Below are positions 1 through 5,784 of a stretch of 5,803 bases of DNA, in pieces. Location of the stretch: the NCBI GenBank assembly GCA_944329255.1, contig CALVIA010000061.1, forward strand, positions 1 through 5,803. The letters run 5' to 3'. The stretch is from an uncultured Bacilli bacterium (GTDB lineage Bacteria; Bacillota_I; Bacilli_A; RF39; UBA660). Position 1 is the first letter of the stretch. Each line of letters begins with the position of its first letter. A program made the position numbers and the translations under genes. The notes under the pieces are model-generated. The model had not been told where the DNA came from and did no database searches. It saw only the letters and a list, made by a program, of their open reading frames with translations.

Positions 1-77
1 ACTTTTATTTTAATATGTAAATCTTTTGTCGACTTAATTTGTGAATATTTTTTGTATTTTATGTTTAATATATATAT

Positions 78-83
78 AGGTGA
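78..83 (+). promoter_or_regulatory. Shine-Dalgarno of clpP that decides the start codon
   Basis: AGGTGA, continued by T at 84 to AGGTGAT, matches the 16S anti-Shine-Dalgarno region and lies 5 nt before the ATG at 89. The alternative GTG start at 80-82 sits inside this motif and has no ribosome site of its own. The 77 nt upstream contain no convincing promoter. The best pair is TTGTGA (39-44) with TATGTT (60-65), but the 15-nt spacer is short, so no promoter is annotated. Confidence 0.85.
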
Positions 84-88
84 TATAT

Positions 89-658
89 ATGAATTTAATT
101 CCAACTGTTATAGAAAAAAAATATAATGGTGAAAGAGCTTATGATTTGTATTCTAGACTTTTAGAAGACAGAATTATTATGTTATGCGGTGAAATTGATG
201 ATAATTTATCTAATATAATTGTTGCACAACTATTATATTTAGATTCTTTAAATCAAGATGATATATGTCTTTATATTAATTCTCCTGGTGGAAGTATTAC
301 ATCCGGAATGGCAATTTACGATACAATTAACTATATTAAAAGTGATGTGTCTACAATATGTATAGGAATGGCTGCGTCAATGGGGGCATTTCTTCTATCA
401 AGTGGAAAATTTGGAAAAAGATATTCATTAAAAAATAGTGAAATAATGATACATCAACCATTAGGTGGTGCAAGTGGACAAGCAACGGAAATTAAAATTG
501 CTGCTGAAAGAATACTAAAAATTAGAAATAAAATAAATAAAATTTTAGCAATTAATACTGGAAAAAATATTAAAAAAATAGAAAAAGATACCGAGAGAGA
601 TTACTTCATGTCAAGTGATGAAGCACTTTCTTATGGTATCATTGATAAAATACTTTAA
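89..658 (+). CDS. clpP: ATP-dependent Clp protease proteolytic subunit ClpP
   Basis: This is the serine peptidase of the cytosolic Clp protease. It forms a double-heptamer chamber that degrades unfolded or tagged proteins delivered by AAA+ partners such as ClpX or ClpC; neither partner is in the window. The protein is 189 aa from the ATG at 89 and opens with MNLIPTVIE, the typical Firmicute start. The catalytic triad is visible: Ser97 in GMAASMGAF, His122 in MIHQPLGG and Asp171 in DTERDYF. The oxyanion-side INSPGGS motif is at about residues 64-70. Compared from memory with Staphylococcus ClpP it lacks one residue near 55-60 and ends a few residues early, right after the IIDKIL strand. An in-frame GTG at 80 would add three residues, but it lies inside the Shine-Dalgarno, so ATG 89 is chosen. 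The gene stands alone on this strand and converges on the yugP-like gene with no gap. The assignment is very secure. Confidence 0.97.
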   Translation: MNLIPTVIEKKYNGERAYDLYSRLLEDRIIMLCGEIDDNLSNIIVAQLLYLDSLNQDDICLYINSPGGSITSGMAIYDTINYIKSDVSTICIGMAASMGAFLLSSGKFGKRYSLKNSEIMIHQPLGGASGQATEIKIAAERILKIRNKINKILAINTGKNIKKIEKDTERDYFMSSDEALSYGIIDKIL

Positions 659-1324
659 CTAATCATTATTTCTTATTGCAAGAAATAATCTCAACATCTC
701 TAATATATTAGCAAAGAAAGATGCCACATATGTAAGAGCTGCTGATAATAACATTTTTTTTACCATTGGCTTTTCTTGATTTGTTATAATATTTAAACTT
801 AATAATTCGTCAATTGCTCTTTTTGAAGCATTAAATTCTGTTGGTAATGTAACTAATTGAAATAATAATGCAAAACACATTAGTATTAAACCAATTAATG
901 CTAAATCTAATACAGAAGATAAAAATCCAATGATAAGGATTATATAACCTAGTTTTGAAGATATATTAACTATTGGTACTAACATACTTCTTAATATTAT
1001 AAAGAAGTATTTTTCTTTATGTTGTATAACATGTCCACATTCATGTGCAGCAACAGCAACACTTGCAACACTTGAATCATTATATATATCCTCTGACAAA
1101 TTTATTTCACCTGTTTTTGGATTAAAATGGTCTGTTAAAGCTCCACTTATTTTTTTTATTTTGACATTTTTTATATTATTTTTTTCTAATATTTTTTGTG
1201 TAACATCTTTCCCTGAATATTTGCTTTTTATATCAACCATACTATATTTTTTGTATGTATGATTAACATAAAATTGAGATAGCAAAATCAGTGCTGTTGG
1301 AATTAAAATTAACATTAAATTCAT
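659..1324 (-). CDS. YugP-like membrane zinc metallopeptidase (Zn_peptidase_2 family)
   Basis: This is a putative neutral zinc metallopeptidase of the family that includes Bacillus subtilis YugP (Pfam Zn_peptidase_2); its substrate is unknown. The 221 aa length matches the roughly 225 aa usual for the family. The zinc-binding HExxH motif is intact as HECGH (residues 94-98). Glu163 in PTEFNASKRA is the likely third metal ligand, because the EFNAS segment is the other conserved signature I recall. A hydrophobic N-terminal segment (about 2-20) has no obvious signal-peptidase site and probably serves as an anchor. Further membrane stretches cover about 107-122 and 125-158, and a more amphipathic one lies at 190-216. 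The metal site lies between membrane segments, so action at the cytoplasmic membrane is inferred. It is the last gene of the operon, 8 nt after cysS, and its AGGAGG overlaps the cysS stop. Its TAG stop abuts the clpP TAA. The family call is secure and the physiological role is not. Confidence 0.9.
   Translation of the reverse strand: MNLMLILIPTALILLSQFYVNHTYKKYSMVDIKSKYSGKDVTQKILEKNNIKNVKIKKISGALTDHFNPKTGEINLSEDIYNDSSVASVAVAAHECGHVIQHKEKYFFIILRSMLVPIVNISSKLGYIILIIGFLSSVLDLALIGLILMCFALLFQLVTLPTEFNASKRAIDELLSLNIITNQEKPMVKKMLLSAALTYVASFFANILEMLRLFLAIRNND
665..689. terminator. Perfect 10-bp inverted repeat at the convergent clpP/yugP junction, possible bidirectional terminator
   Basis: ATTATTTCTT (665-674) and AAGAAATAAT (680-689) are perfect reverse complements around a 5-nt loop, ATTGC. 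The element lies inside the last codons of the yugP-like gene and starts 6 nt after the clpP stop. Since the two genes converge with no spacer, this is the only obvious structure near the ends of both. It is weak as an intrinsic terminator: the stem has a single G:C pair and no clean T-run follows on either strand. A repeat of this size can also arise by chance in DNA this AT-rich. Confidence 0.3.
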
Positions 1325-1328
1325 ATTT

Positions 1329-1334
1329 CCTCCT
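1329..1334 (-). promoter_or_regulatory. Shine-Dalgarno of the yugP-like gene overlapping the cysS stop
   Basis: A full AGGAGG on the minus strand lies 4 nt before the ATG at 1324. Its first two bases are the last two of the cysS stop (TAG at 1335-1333). A ribosome finishing cysS therefore sits on the start signal of the next gene, which favours translational coupling. Confidence 0.85.
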
Positions 1335-2730
1335 ATATAATTTCAAAAATTGTCCCTTCTCTTGTATCTTTTATCGAAACATTCATTTTTAACAATTCTT
1401 CCCTTATTTTATCAGCTAATTCATAATTTTTTTCTTTTTTTGCAACATTTCTTTTTTCAATTAGCATATTTATTTTGTTTAATAAATCTTTATCAATACT
1501 TTTTTCTTCATTTATTAAATCTAAAGATAAAACTTTATCAAAATTATTTACTAAATACAATTTTGAATAATCATTTAAATTTGGATTTTTTATAACTTCA
1601 AATAAAACTGTTAATGCATTTGAAGTATTTAAATCATCCATTAAAGTTTCTTTAAAATTTTGTATATATTTTTCTACTAATTCTTTATTAAGCAAATCTT
1701 CATTAGTTTTTAAAGATTTAATTTTATTTTTTAGTTTATCATATGATATTGAGGCTAAATTTAGTGAATCATAACTAAAAACCAACTGATTTCTGTAATG
1801 TGATTGCAAACACATAAAGCGATAACTTAAAGGATTATATCCTTTTTTTTCTAGTAATGAAATAGTCAAAAATTCTCCATTACTTTTGCTCATTTTTCCA
1901 CTTTTATCATTTAAATGTTCACCATGAATCCAAAAATTACACCATTTATGTCCTAAATAGGCTTCGCTTTGAGCTATTTCGTTTGAATGATGTGGAAAAA
2001 TATTATCTATTCCCCCACAATGAATATCTAAATATTCCCCTAAATATTTAATAGCTATACCAGAACATTCTATGTGCCATCCTGGATATCCTACACCAAA
2101 TGGTGAATTCCATTTCATTTCTTGATTTTCAAATTTTGATTTCGTAAACCACAATGCAAAATCAAACGGATTTCTTTTAAATTCATCGTGAGTAACATCT
2201 TCTCTTGCTCCAATTATTAAATCTTCTTCATTTTTACCTGATAATTTATAATAATCTTTTGCTTTTGATATATCAAAATAAATATTATTTCCTGATTTAT
2301 AAGCAAAATTATTATCTAATAATTTTTGAATTATTTTTATATATTCTTCTATATTTTCTGATGCTTTTGAAATTATCTCCGGTTTTTTTATATTTAATTT
2401 TTTTATATCACTAAAAAATTCATTTGTATAAAAATCTGCTATTTCATAAACAGTTTTATTTTCCCTTTTGGCTCCCAAAAGCATTTTATCTTCACCTGTA
2501 TCTGAATCACTTTGTAAGTGTCCTACATCAGTAATATTCATAACTCTTTTTACATTGTATCCAAGATAGTTTAATGATTTTTCTAATATATCTTCAAATA
2601 TATATGTTCGTAAATTACCAATGTGTGCATAATGATATACAGTAGGACCACATGTATACATTTTTACTTCATTTTTTTCATGTGGAACAAATTCTTCTAT
2701 TTTTTTACTTAACGTATTATATAATTTCAT
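1333..2730 (-). CDS. cysS: Cysteine--tRNA ligase (CysRS)
   Basis: This cytosolic class Ia aminoacyl-tRNA synthetase charges tRNA-Cys with cysteine at the expense of ATP. At 465 aa it is close to the bacterial norm of about 460. The hallmarks are visible in order: MYTCGPTVY with zinc ligand Cys27; HIGN (36-39), the HIGH signature; the WHIECSG segment with Cys222; FPHHSNEIAQSE with His247 and Glu251, completing the zinc site that recognises cysteine; and KMSKS (279-283). The C-terminal helical DALR-type region spans about 315-410. A Lys-rich tail carries the conserved RNVAKKEKNYELADKIR helix (427-443), which continues to IKDTREGT. The start is fixed by AGGTGA 6 nt upstream. The gene follows the PncC-like gene by 10 nt and precedes the yugP-like gene by 8 nt. 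In Bacillus subtilis the comparable cluster is gltX-cysE-cysS-mrnC; here cysE and mrnC are absent. No frame damage is seen. Very secure. Confidence 0.98.
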   Translation of the reverse strand: MKLYNTLSKKIEEFVPHEKNEVKMYTCGPTVYHYAHIGNLRTYIFEDILEKSLNYLGYNVKRVMNITDVGHLQSDSDTGEDKMLLGAKRENKTVYEIADFYTNEFFSDIKKLNIKKPEIISKASENIEEYIKIIQKLLDNNFAYKSGNNIYFDISKAKDYYKLSGKNEEDLIIGAREDVTHDEFKRNPFDFALWFTKSKFENQEMKWNSPFGVGYPGWHIECSGIAIKYLGEYLDIHCGGIDNIFPHHSNEIAQSEAYLGHKWCNFWIHGEHLNDKSGKMSKSNGEFLTISLLEKKGYNPLSYRFMCLQSHYRNQLVFSYDSLNLASISYDKLKNKIKSLKTNEDLLNKELVEKYIQNFKETLMDDLNTSNALTVLFEVIKNPNLNDYSKLYLVNNFDKVLSLDLINEEKSIDKDLLNKINMLIEKRNVAKKEKNYELADKIREELLKMNVSIKDTREGTIFEII

Positions 2731-2736
2731 ATTTCT

Positions 2737-2742
2737 TCACCT
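2737..2742 (-). promoter_or_regulatory. Shine-Dalgarno of cysS overlapping the stop of the PncC-like gene
   Basis: AGGTGA on the minus strand lies 6 nt before the cysS ATG at 2730. The AG of the upstream TAG stop (2743-2741) supplies its first two bases. The 10-nt gap leaves no room for a T-box or other leader specific to cysS. Confidence 0.8.
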
Positions 2743-3205
2743 ATAATATTTTATTTAGCATTTTAATAATTATTTCTTTTATTAATGCTTTATTTTCAGA
2801 TCTATTTTCCTTATTTACATAAAGTTCTTCATTATAAAATTTATTTTCATCTTTATTATAAATACTAATATACACAATATTATCAATTTCTGTAATATTA
2901 TTTGGATCACTTTTATTTAATTTACCTGTAATTCCAATTCCATAATTAGAATTTGTATAATTAGATATTTTTTTACTCATTTCATCTGCAGTTTCTTTAC
3001 TGTAAACAGTATATTTATCAATTATTTCTTTATCAACACCCATTTTTATTTTATACTCATTAGAATATGTAACTGCACCAAATTTAAAAATACTACTTGA
3101 ATTTTCTATATTAGTTATTTCATTTGCAATAAGACCACCGGTACATGATTCCATTGTACTTATAGTTTTATTTAAGTCAATTAATTTTTTTACTATTTTT
3201 TCCAT
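2741..3205 (-). CDS. CinA C-terminal domain protein, PncC-like nicotinamide-nucleotide amidase
   Basis: This is a stand-alone CinA C-terminal domain of 154 aa, the size of PncC/YgaD proteins. Characterised members hydrolyse NMN to nicotinate mononucleotide and ammonia in pyridine-nucleotide recycling. The nucleophile motif is clear: STMESCTGG (16-24) with Ser20. It is followed by FGAVTYSNEYK (42-52), which carries the conserved Tyr47 and Lys52 expected to help catalysis. The MGV motif (55-57) and the segment VYSKETADEMSKKI (67-80) also match the family. The next family signature, usually GITGIAGPxGG, is changed to GITGKLNKSDPNN (91-103) before VYISIY. The catalytic residues are present, but the substrate-loop chemistry differs, so amidase activity is inferred rather than certain. 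The start ATG at 3205 comes one base after the upstream stop. An AAGGA (3215-3219) inside the upstream gene lies 9 nt before it, so translation is probably coupled. The N-terminal molybdopterin-binding-like domain of full CinA is absent. Confidence 0.85.
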   Translation of the reverse strand: MEKIVKKLIDLNKTISTMESCTGGLIANEITNIENSSSIFKFGAVTYSNEYKIKMGVDKEIIDKYTVYSKETADEMSKKISNYTNSNYGIGITGKLNKSDPNNITEIDNIVYISIYNKDENKFYNEELYVNKENRSENKALIKEIIIKMLNKIL

Positions 3206-3206
3206 T

Positions 3207-4064
3207 TTATATTTTCCTTAAAACTTTTATTTCTTGCTTTAAATCCCTTCCTAATTCGAAAATTCCTTTTAAAAACTCCTTATTAAATTCCTTATCAAAG
3301 CCAATATAATCACCATTTAAAGTAAACATACATGGAGAAATTATATAATCATACTTATCTGTTAATAAATTATGTGAATAACAAAAAATATTACCTGTTG
3401 TTGTCATTTCAAGTGAAAATGTTACTTTTTCTACTATACCATCACTTTCATAATCTTCTATTTCTATATCACTAAATGTAAATAATTTTTTTAAAAAATC
3501 CATATTATTAAGTATTACATCAGAATTTTCTATTCTTTGTTCTGTACTAAAAATTAAATTTTCTTTAAATTTATCAATTATTTTTTTCTTATCATTATGT
3601 TCTATAAAATCATATTCATTAATTTTTTCATCTAAAAAATCATATTCAAAATTTTTTGATATTCCATAATTTTTTTTATTACAATAATTATAATAATTAT
3701 TATTACAAGTTTTTCTAATTTCTCCTCCATAAATTGTTTTAAAAATATAACTAAACAATTTATCGTAACTTATATTTAAATCTTCTTTTAATGAAATCCA
3801 TGTATCGTAAATACTGTCAAAAATATCAATTGACATAATTTCTTTAATATTTAATGAATTTTCATATAAATGATAAATATTACTATTTTTTTCAAAATCA
3901 TGAGAATTACAATAAAAATATTTATTTTTTTCTTTTGCTAAACAACAATCCCCTGCTTTTAATGTATTAGAATCCTCATCATAATTTTCACCTATATATT
4001 CATTTCTTAACTCTTCTTCAAGTTCTTTTGATATGCTCCAATTACAATTTCCACAATTTCTCAT
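3207..4064 (-). CDS. Unrecognised 285-aa protein with an N-terminal cysteine cluster
   Basis: I do not recognise this protein. The N-terminus carries a pattern that could bind zinc: CGNC (Cys4, Cys7), then CC (40-41) and CNSH (Cys52, His55). The spacing CxxC, about 33 residues, CC, about 10 residues, CxxH recalls small zinc-ribbon or knuckle modules of the type CGNC-x(n)-GxC-x(n)-CxxH. The rest is rich in Asn, Lys, Ile, Tyr and acidic residues, with no signal peptide or membrane segment, so a soluble cytoplasmic protein is likely. More cysteines occur at 120, 128, 228 and 245. Residues 119-131 form a low-complexity Asn/Tyr run. The C-terminal third (about 195-260) alternates charged and hydrophobic residues as in a beta-rich domain. 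The gene is real: it has AAGGAG 5 nt before its ATG, it runs from 9 nt after gltX to 1 nt before the PncC-like gene, and it contains no in-frame stop. Function is unknown. It occupies the operon position between gltX and cysS where Bacillus has cysE. Confidence 0.85.
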   Translation of the reverse strand: MRNCGNCNWSISKELEEELRNEYIGENYDEDSNTLKAGDCCLAKEKNKYFYCNSHDFEKNSNIYHLYENSLNIKEIMSIDIFDSIYDTWISLKEDLNISYDKLFSYIFKTIYGGEIRKTCNNNYYNYCNKKNYGISKNFEYDFLDEKINEYDFIEHNDKKKIIDKFKENLIFSTEQRIENSDVILNNMDFLKKLFTFSDIEIEDYESDGIVEKVTFSLEMTTTGNIFCYSHNLLTDKYDYIISPCMFTLNGDYIGFDKEFNKEFLKGIFELGRDLKQEIKVLRKI

Positions 4065-4069
4065 TTTTT

Positions 4070-4075
4070 CTCCTT
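4070..4075 (-). promoter_or_regulatory. Shine-Dalgarno of the cysteine-rich gene overlapping the gltX stop
   Basis: AAGGAG on the minus strand lies 5 nt before the ATG at 4064. It shares its first two bases with the gltX stop TAA (4076-4074). This fixes the start of the unknown gene, which opens MRNCGNC, and suggests it is translated together with gltX. Confidence 0.85.
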
Positions 4076-5723
4076 ATATTTTATTAAATCTTTCAATTAT
4101 TTTATTTTTTCCCAATATCTTCATTATTTCATATAAATCAGGTGTCATATCTTTTGTTGTAAGTGCTACCCTTAATACCATACTTATATCGGCAATACTA
4201 CCTTTATATTTAGTTGGATTTAATTTATATTCTTTCATATCGCTACAATAACCTAAATTATTTGTTAGTTGTTTCATTTTATTAAACCATGTATCCTTAT
4301 CATCTGATTCGTTGTAATAATTATCTATATAATTCTTTAAAATTAATTTTATTTCACTTATATCATTTATTTTTTGCCATTTATAATTTAAATCTATAAA
4401 TAGTTCATCATACATATACCAAATTTCGTTTTTCACATCTTTATAACATCCAATATCTTTTCTAGGTTTTTTTTGTTCTCTTTCTATGTTTAAAATATTA
4501 GTTGAATAATCTTTATTTTTTGTAAATATTTCATAAAATTCTTTATCATATTGTTTTAAATATAATGAAATATTTTCATATAAATCGTTTGCTTTTAATC
4601 TACTAATATAATTTCTAGAAATATTTTTTAGTTTTTCAACATCAAATAATGCTGGGCTTTTTCCTATTTTCTTAAATTGAAATTTATAGTCTTCAATTTT
4701 ATTACAAGGATTTTGCAAATACCATTCTTCAAATCCACTACTTGTTATAGTTGCAAGATATATTCTAACTGCCTCATACGGAATTCCTAATTCATGATAA
4801 AAACTCATTGCACATTCAGGATCTTTTCTTTTACTTAATTTTCTCATTCCATTTGTTTGTTCATCTATTTTTGCAAGAGGTGCTATATGTGCGTATTTTG
4901 GAACTTTAAAACCAAACATTTGAAATAATTGATAGTGAAGCGGTAATGAAGATATCCATTCATCAGATCTTATTATATGTGTCGTTCTCATTAAATAATC
5001 ATCCACTAAATGTGCAAAATGATATGTAGGAAGTCCATCAGCTTTATTAATAACAATATCTAAATCATTTTCAGGAAAAACTATATCTCCTCTTATTTCA
5101 TCGTGACATATAATTTTTTTATTATAATCACCATTTGATCTTAATCTTATAATATATGGTTCATTGTTTTTTATTCTTCTTGCTACTTCATCATTACTTA
5201 AATTTCTGCATTTTGCATAATTCCCATAGTACCCAATTCTTGCTTTGTTTAATTCTTGTTCCTTTCTTATGTTATTAATTTCTTCTTGACTACAAAAGCA
5301 TGGATAAGCTTTACCCTGTTTAATTAAATGTTTTACAAAAGCTTGATAAATTTCTTTTCTTTCACTCTGAATATATGGGCCATAGTTTCCTATTGTTTCA
5401 GTTTCATTTATAGGTCCTTCATCAAATGTAACTCCAAATTCATTTAAACCATCTATTATTTTAGATATCCCATTTTCTACGGTCCTTTTTGTATCTGTAT
5501 CTTCAATTCTTAAATAAAATACCCCATTTGTTTGTTTAGCAAAAATAGATCCAGTAAAACTTGCAAGTAATGCACCTATATGGACGAATCCTGTTGGACT
5601 AGGAGCATATCTTGTTACAATTGCTCCTTCTTTTAAATCCCTTTTTGGATAAATTTTTTCATAATCTTCTATAGTTTTTGTTATATTCGGAAATATTAAA
5701 TCCGCTAATTGTTCATTTGTCAT
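4074..5723 (-). CDS. gltX: Glutamate--tRNA ligase (GluRS), long clostridial-type form
   Basis: This cytosolic class Ib synthetase charges tRNA-Glu. In Firmicutes the enzyme commonly also misacylates tRNA-Gln for later amidation by GatCAB, but discrimination cannot be read from this sequence. The protein has 549 aa against about 470-490 for typical GluRS. An extension of about 36 residues precedes TRYAPSPTGFVHIG, where the HIGH signature reads HIGA (48-51). LRIEDTD follows at 71-77. A possible zinc-finger-like element has CFC (142-144) and Cys172. The tRNA/ATP-site segments DGLPTYHFAHLVDD (229-242) and HIIRSDEW (249-256) are conserved. KLSKR (295-299) replaces KMSKS, a common GluRS variant. 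Residues from about 360 form the helical anticodon-binding part, ending in a conserved-looking SIADISMVLRVALT (509-522). The start ATG has GGAGTGAT upstream, with 7 nt between GGAG and the ATG. It is the first gene of the operon, with its own promoter. Very secure as GluRS. Confidence 0.97.
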   Translation of the reverse strand: MTNEQLADLIFPNITKTIEDYEKIYPKRDLKEGAIVTRYAPSPTGFVHIGALLASFTGSIFAKQTNGVFYLRIEDTDTKRTVENGISKIIDGLNEFGVTFDEGPINETETIGNYGPYIQSERKEIYQAFVKHLIKQGKAYPCFCSQEEINNIRKEQELNKARIGYYGNYAKCRNLSNDEVARRIKNNEPYIIRLRSNGDYNKKIICHDEIRGDIVFPENDLDIVINKADGLPTYHFAHLVDDYLMRTTHIIRSDEWISSLPLHYQLFQMFGFKVPKYAHIAPLAKIDEQTNGMRKLSKRKDPECAMSFYHELGIPYEAVRIYLATITSSGFEEWYLQNPCNKIEDYKFQFKKIGKSPALFDVEKLKNISRNYISRLKANDLYENISLYLKQYDKEFYEIFTKNKDYSTNILNIEREQKKPRKDIGCYKDVKNEIWYMYDELFIDLNYKWQKINDISEIKLILKNYIDNYYNESDDKDTWFNKMKQLTNNLGYCSDMKEYKLNPTKYKGSIADISMVLRVALTTKDMTPDLYEIMKILGKNKIIERFNKI

Positions 5724-5745
5724 AATATCACTCCAATGTTCTTAT

Positions 5746-5774
5746 ATTATAAAACAAAAAAGAAATAGAAACAA
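5746..5774 (-). promoter_or_regulatory. Probable sigma-A promoter of gltX and the whole minus-strand operon
   Basis: On the minus strand a perfect -10 TATAAT (5751-5746) stands 17 nt from TTGTTT (5774-5769), which matches the first three bases of the -35 consensus. Transcription would begin near 5739, leaving a leader of about 16 nt that carries GGAGTGAT (5734-5727) before the gltX ATG. That is too short for a T-box or riboswitch. The -35 hexamer is exactly the loop of the adjoining terminator hairpin. The -35 is weak; the perfect -10, ideal spacing and position support the call. Confidence 0.6.
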
Positions 5775-5784
5775 CTATTTCTTT
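5751..5784 (-). terminator. Probable intrinsic terminator of a minus-strand gene beyond the right edge
   Basis: AAAGAAATAG (5759-5768) and CTATTTCTTT (5775-5784) form a perfect 10-bp stem with a 6-nt loop. Read on the minus strand, the stem is followed by T-rich sequence (TTTGTTTT, 5758-5751), the layout of a Rho-independent terminator for transcripts arriving from the right. On the + strand the following bases are less T-rich. The stem has only two G:C pairs, so it is modest in strength. The remaining 19 bases to the window edge have a minus-strand reading frame that reaches TAA at 5785-5783, consistent with an upstream gene ending here but too short to annotate. Confidence 0.55.

Larger units (their letters stand above)
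659..5739 (-). other. Five-gene operon gltX - cysteine-rich unknown - PncC-like - cysS - yugP-like
   Basis: Five minus-strand genes follow one another with gaps of 9, 1, 10 and 8 nt. No terminator-like structure lies between them, and one recognisable promoter stands in front. Three junctions place the stop codon inside the next Shine-Dalgarno, which implies a single transcript with coupled translation. Pairing of gltX and cysS in one unit is familiar from Firmicutes. The two genes between them and the protease at the end are the variable part. Internal promoters cannot be excluded in DNA this AT-rich. Confidence 0.8.

Noticed and set aside
25..45. Repeated TTTGTCGA / TTTGTGAA upstream of clpP, considered as a CtsR operator
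   Set aside because: CtsR sites, in this orientation, are TTTGAC-type heptads with a 10-bp period. Here the cores do not match and the period is 13 bp.
39..65. TTGTGA ... TATGTT as a clpP promoter
   Set aside because: The spacer is only 15 nt and the -10 is poor. In DNA this AT-rich the match is not convincing.
1350..1595. 81-codon open frame on the + strand inside cysS
   Set aside because: Its product is an implausible Leu/Phe/Tyr-rich chain caused by reading AT-rich cysS antisense. It has no convincing ribosome site and lies wholly over a secure gene.
754..1850. Eight-base T runs at 754-761 (yugP-like) and 1843-1850 (cysS), considered as frameshift sites
   Set aside because: Both genes read through them in one continuous frame with conserved protein sequence on each side. 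Such runs are expected in Lys-rich AT-rich genes.
2205..2414. 69-codon open frame on the + strand inside cysS
   Set aside because: It is a Leu/Ile/Tyr-rich antisense shadow of cysS, with no independent signal.
4033..4251. 72-codon open frame on the + strand across the gltX/unknown gene junction
   Set aside because: It looks hydrophobic and membrane-like, but it is antisense to two well-supported coding ends. Its composition is explained by the complement of Lys/Asn/Glu codons.
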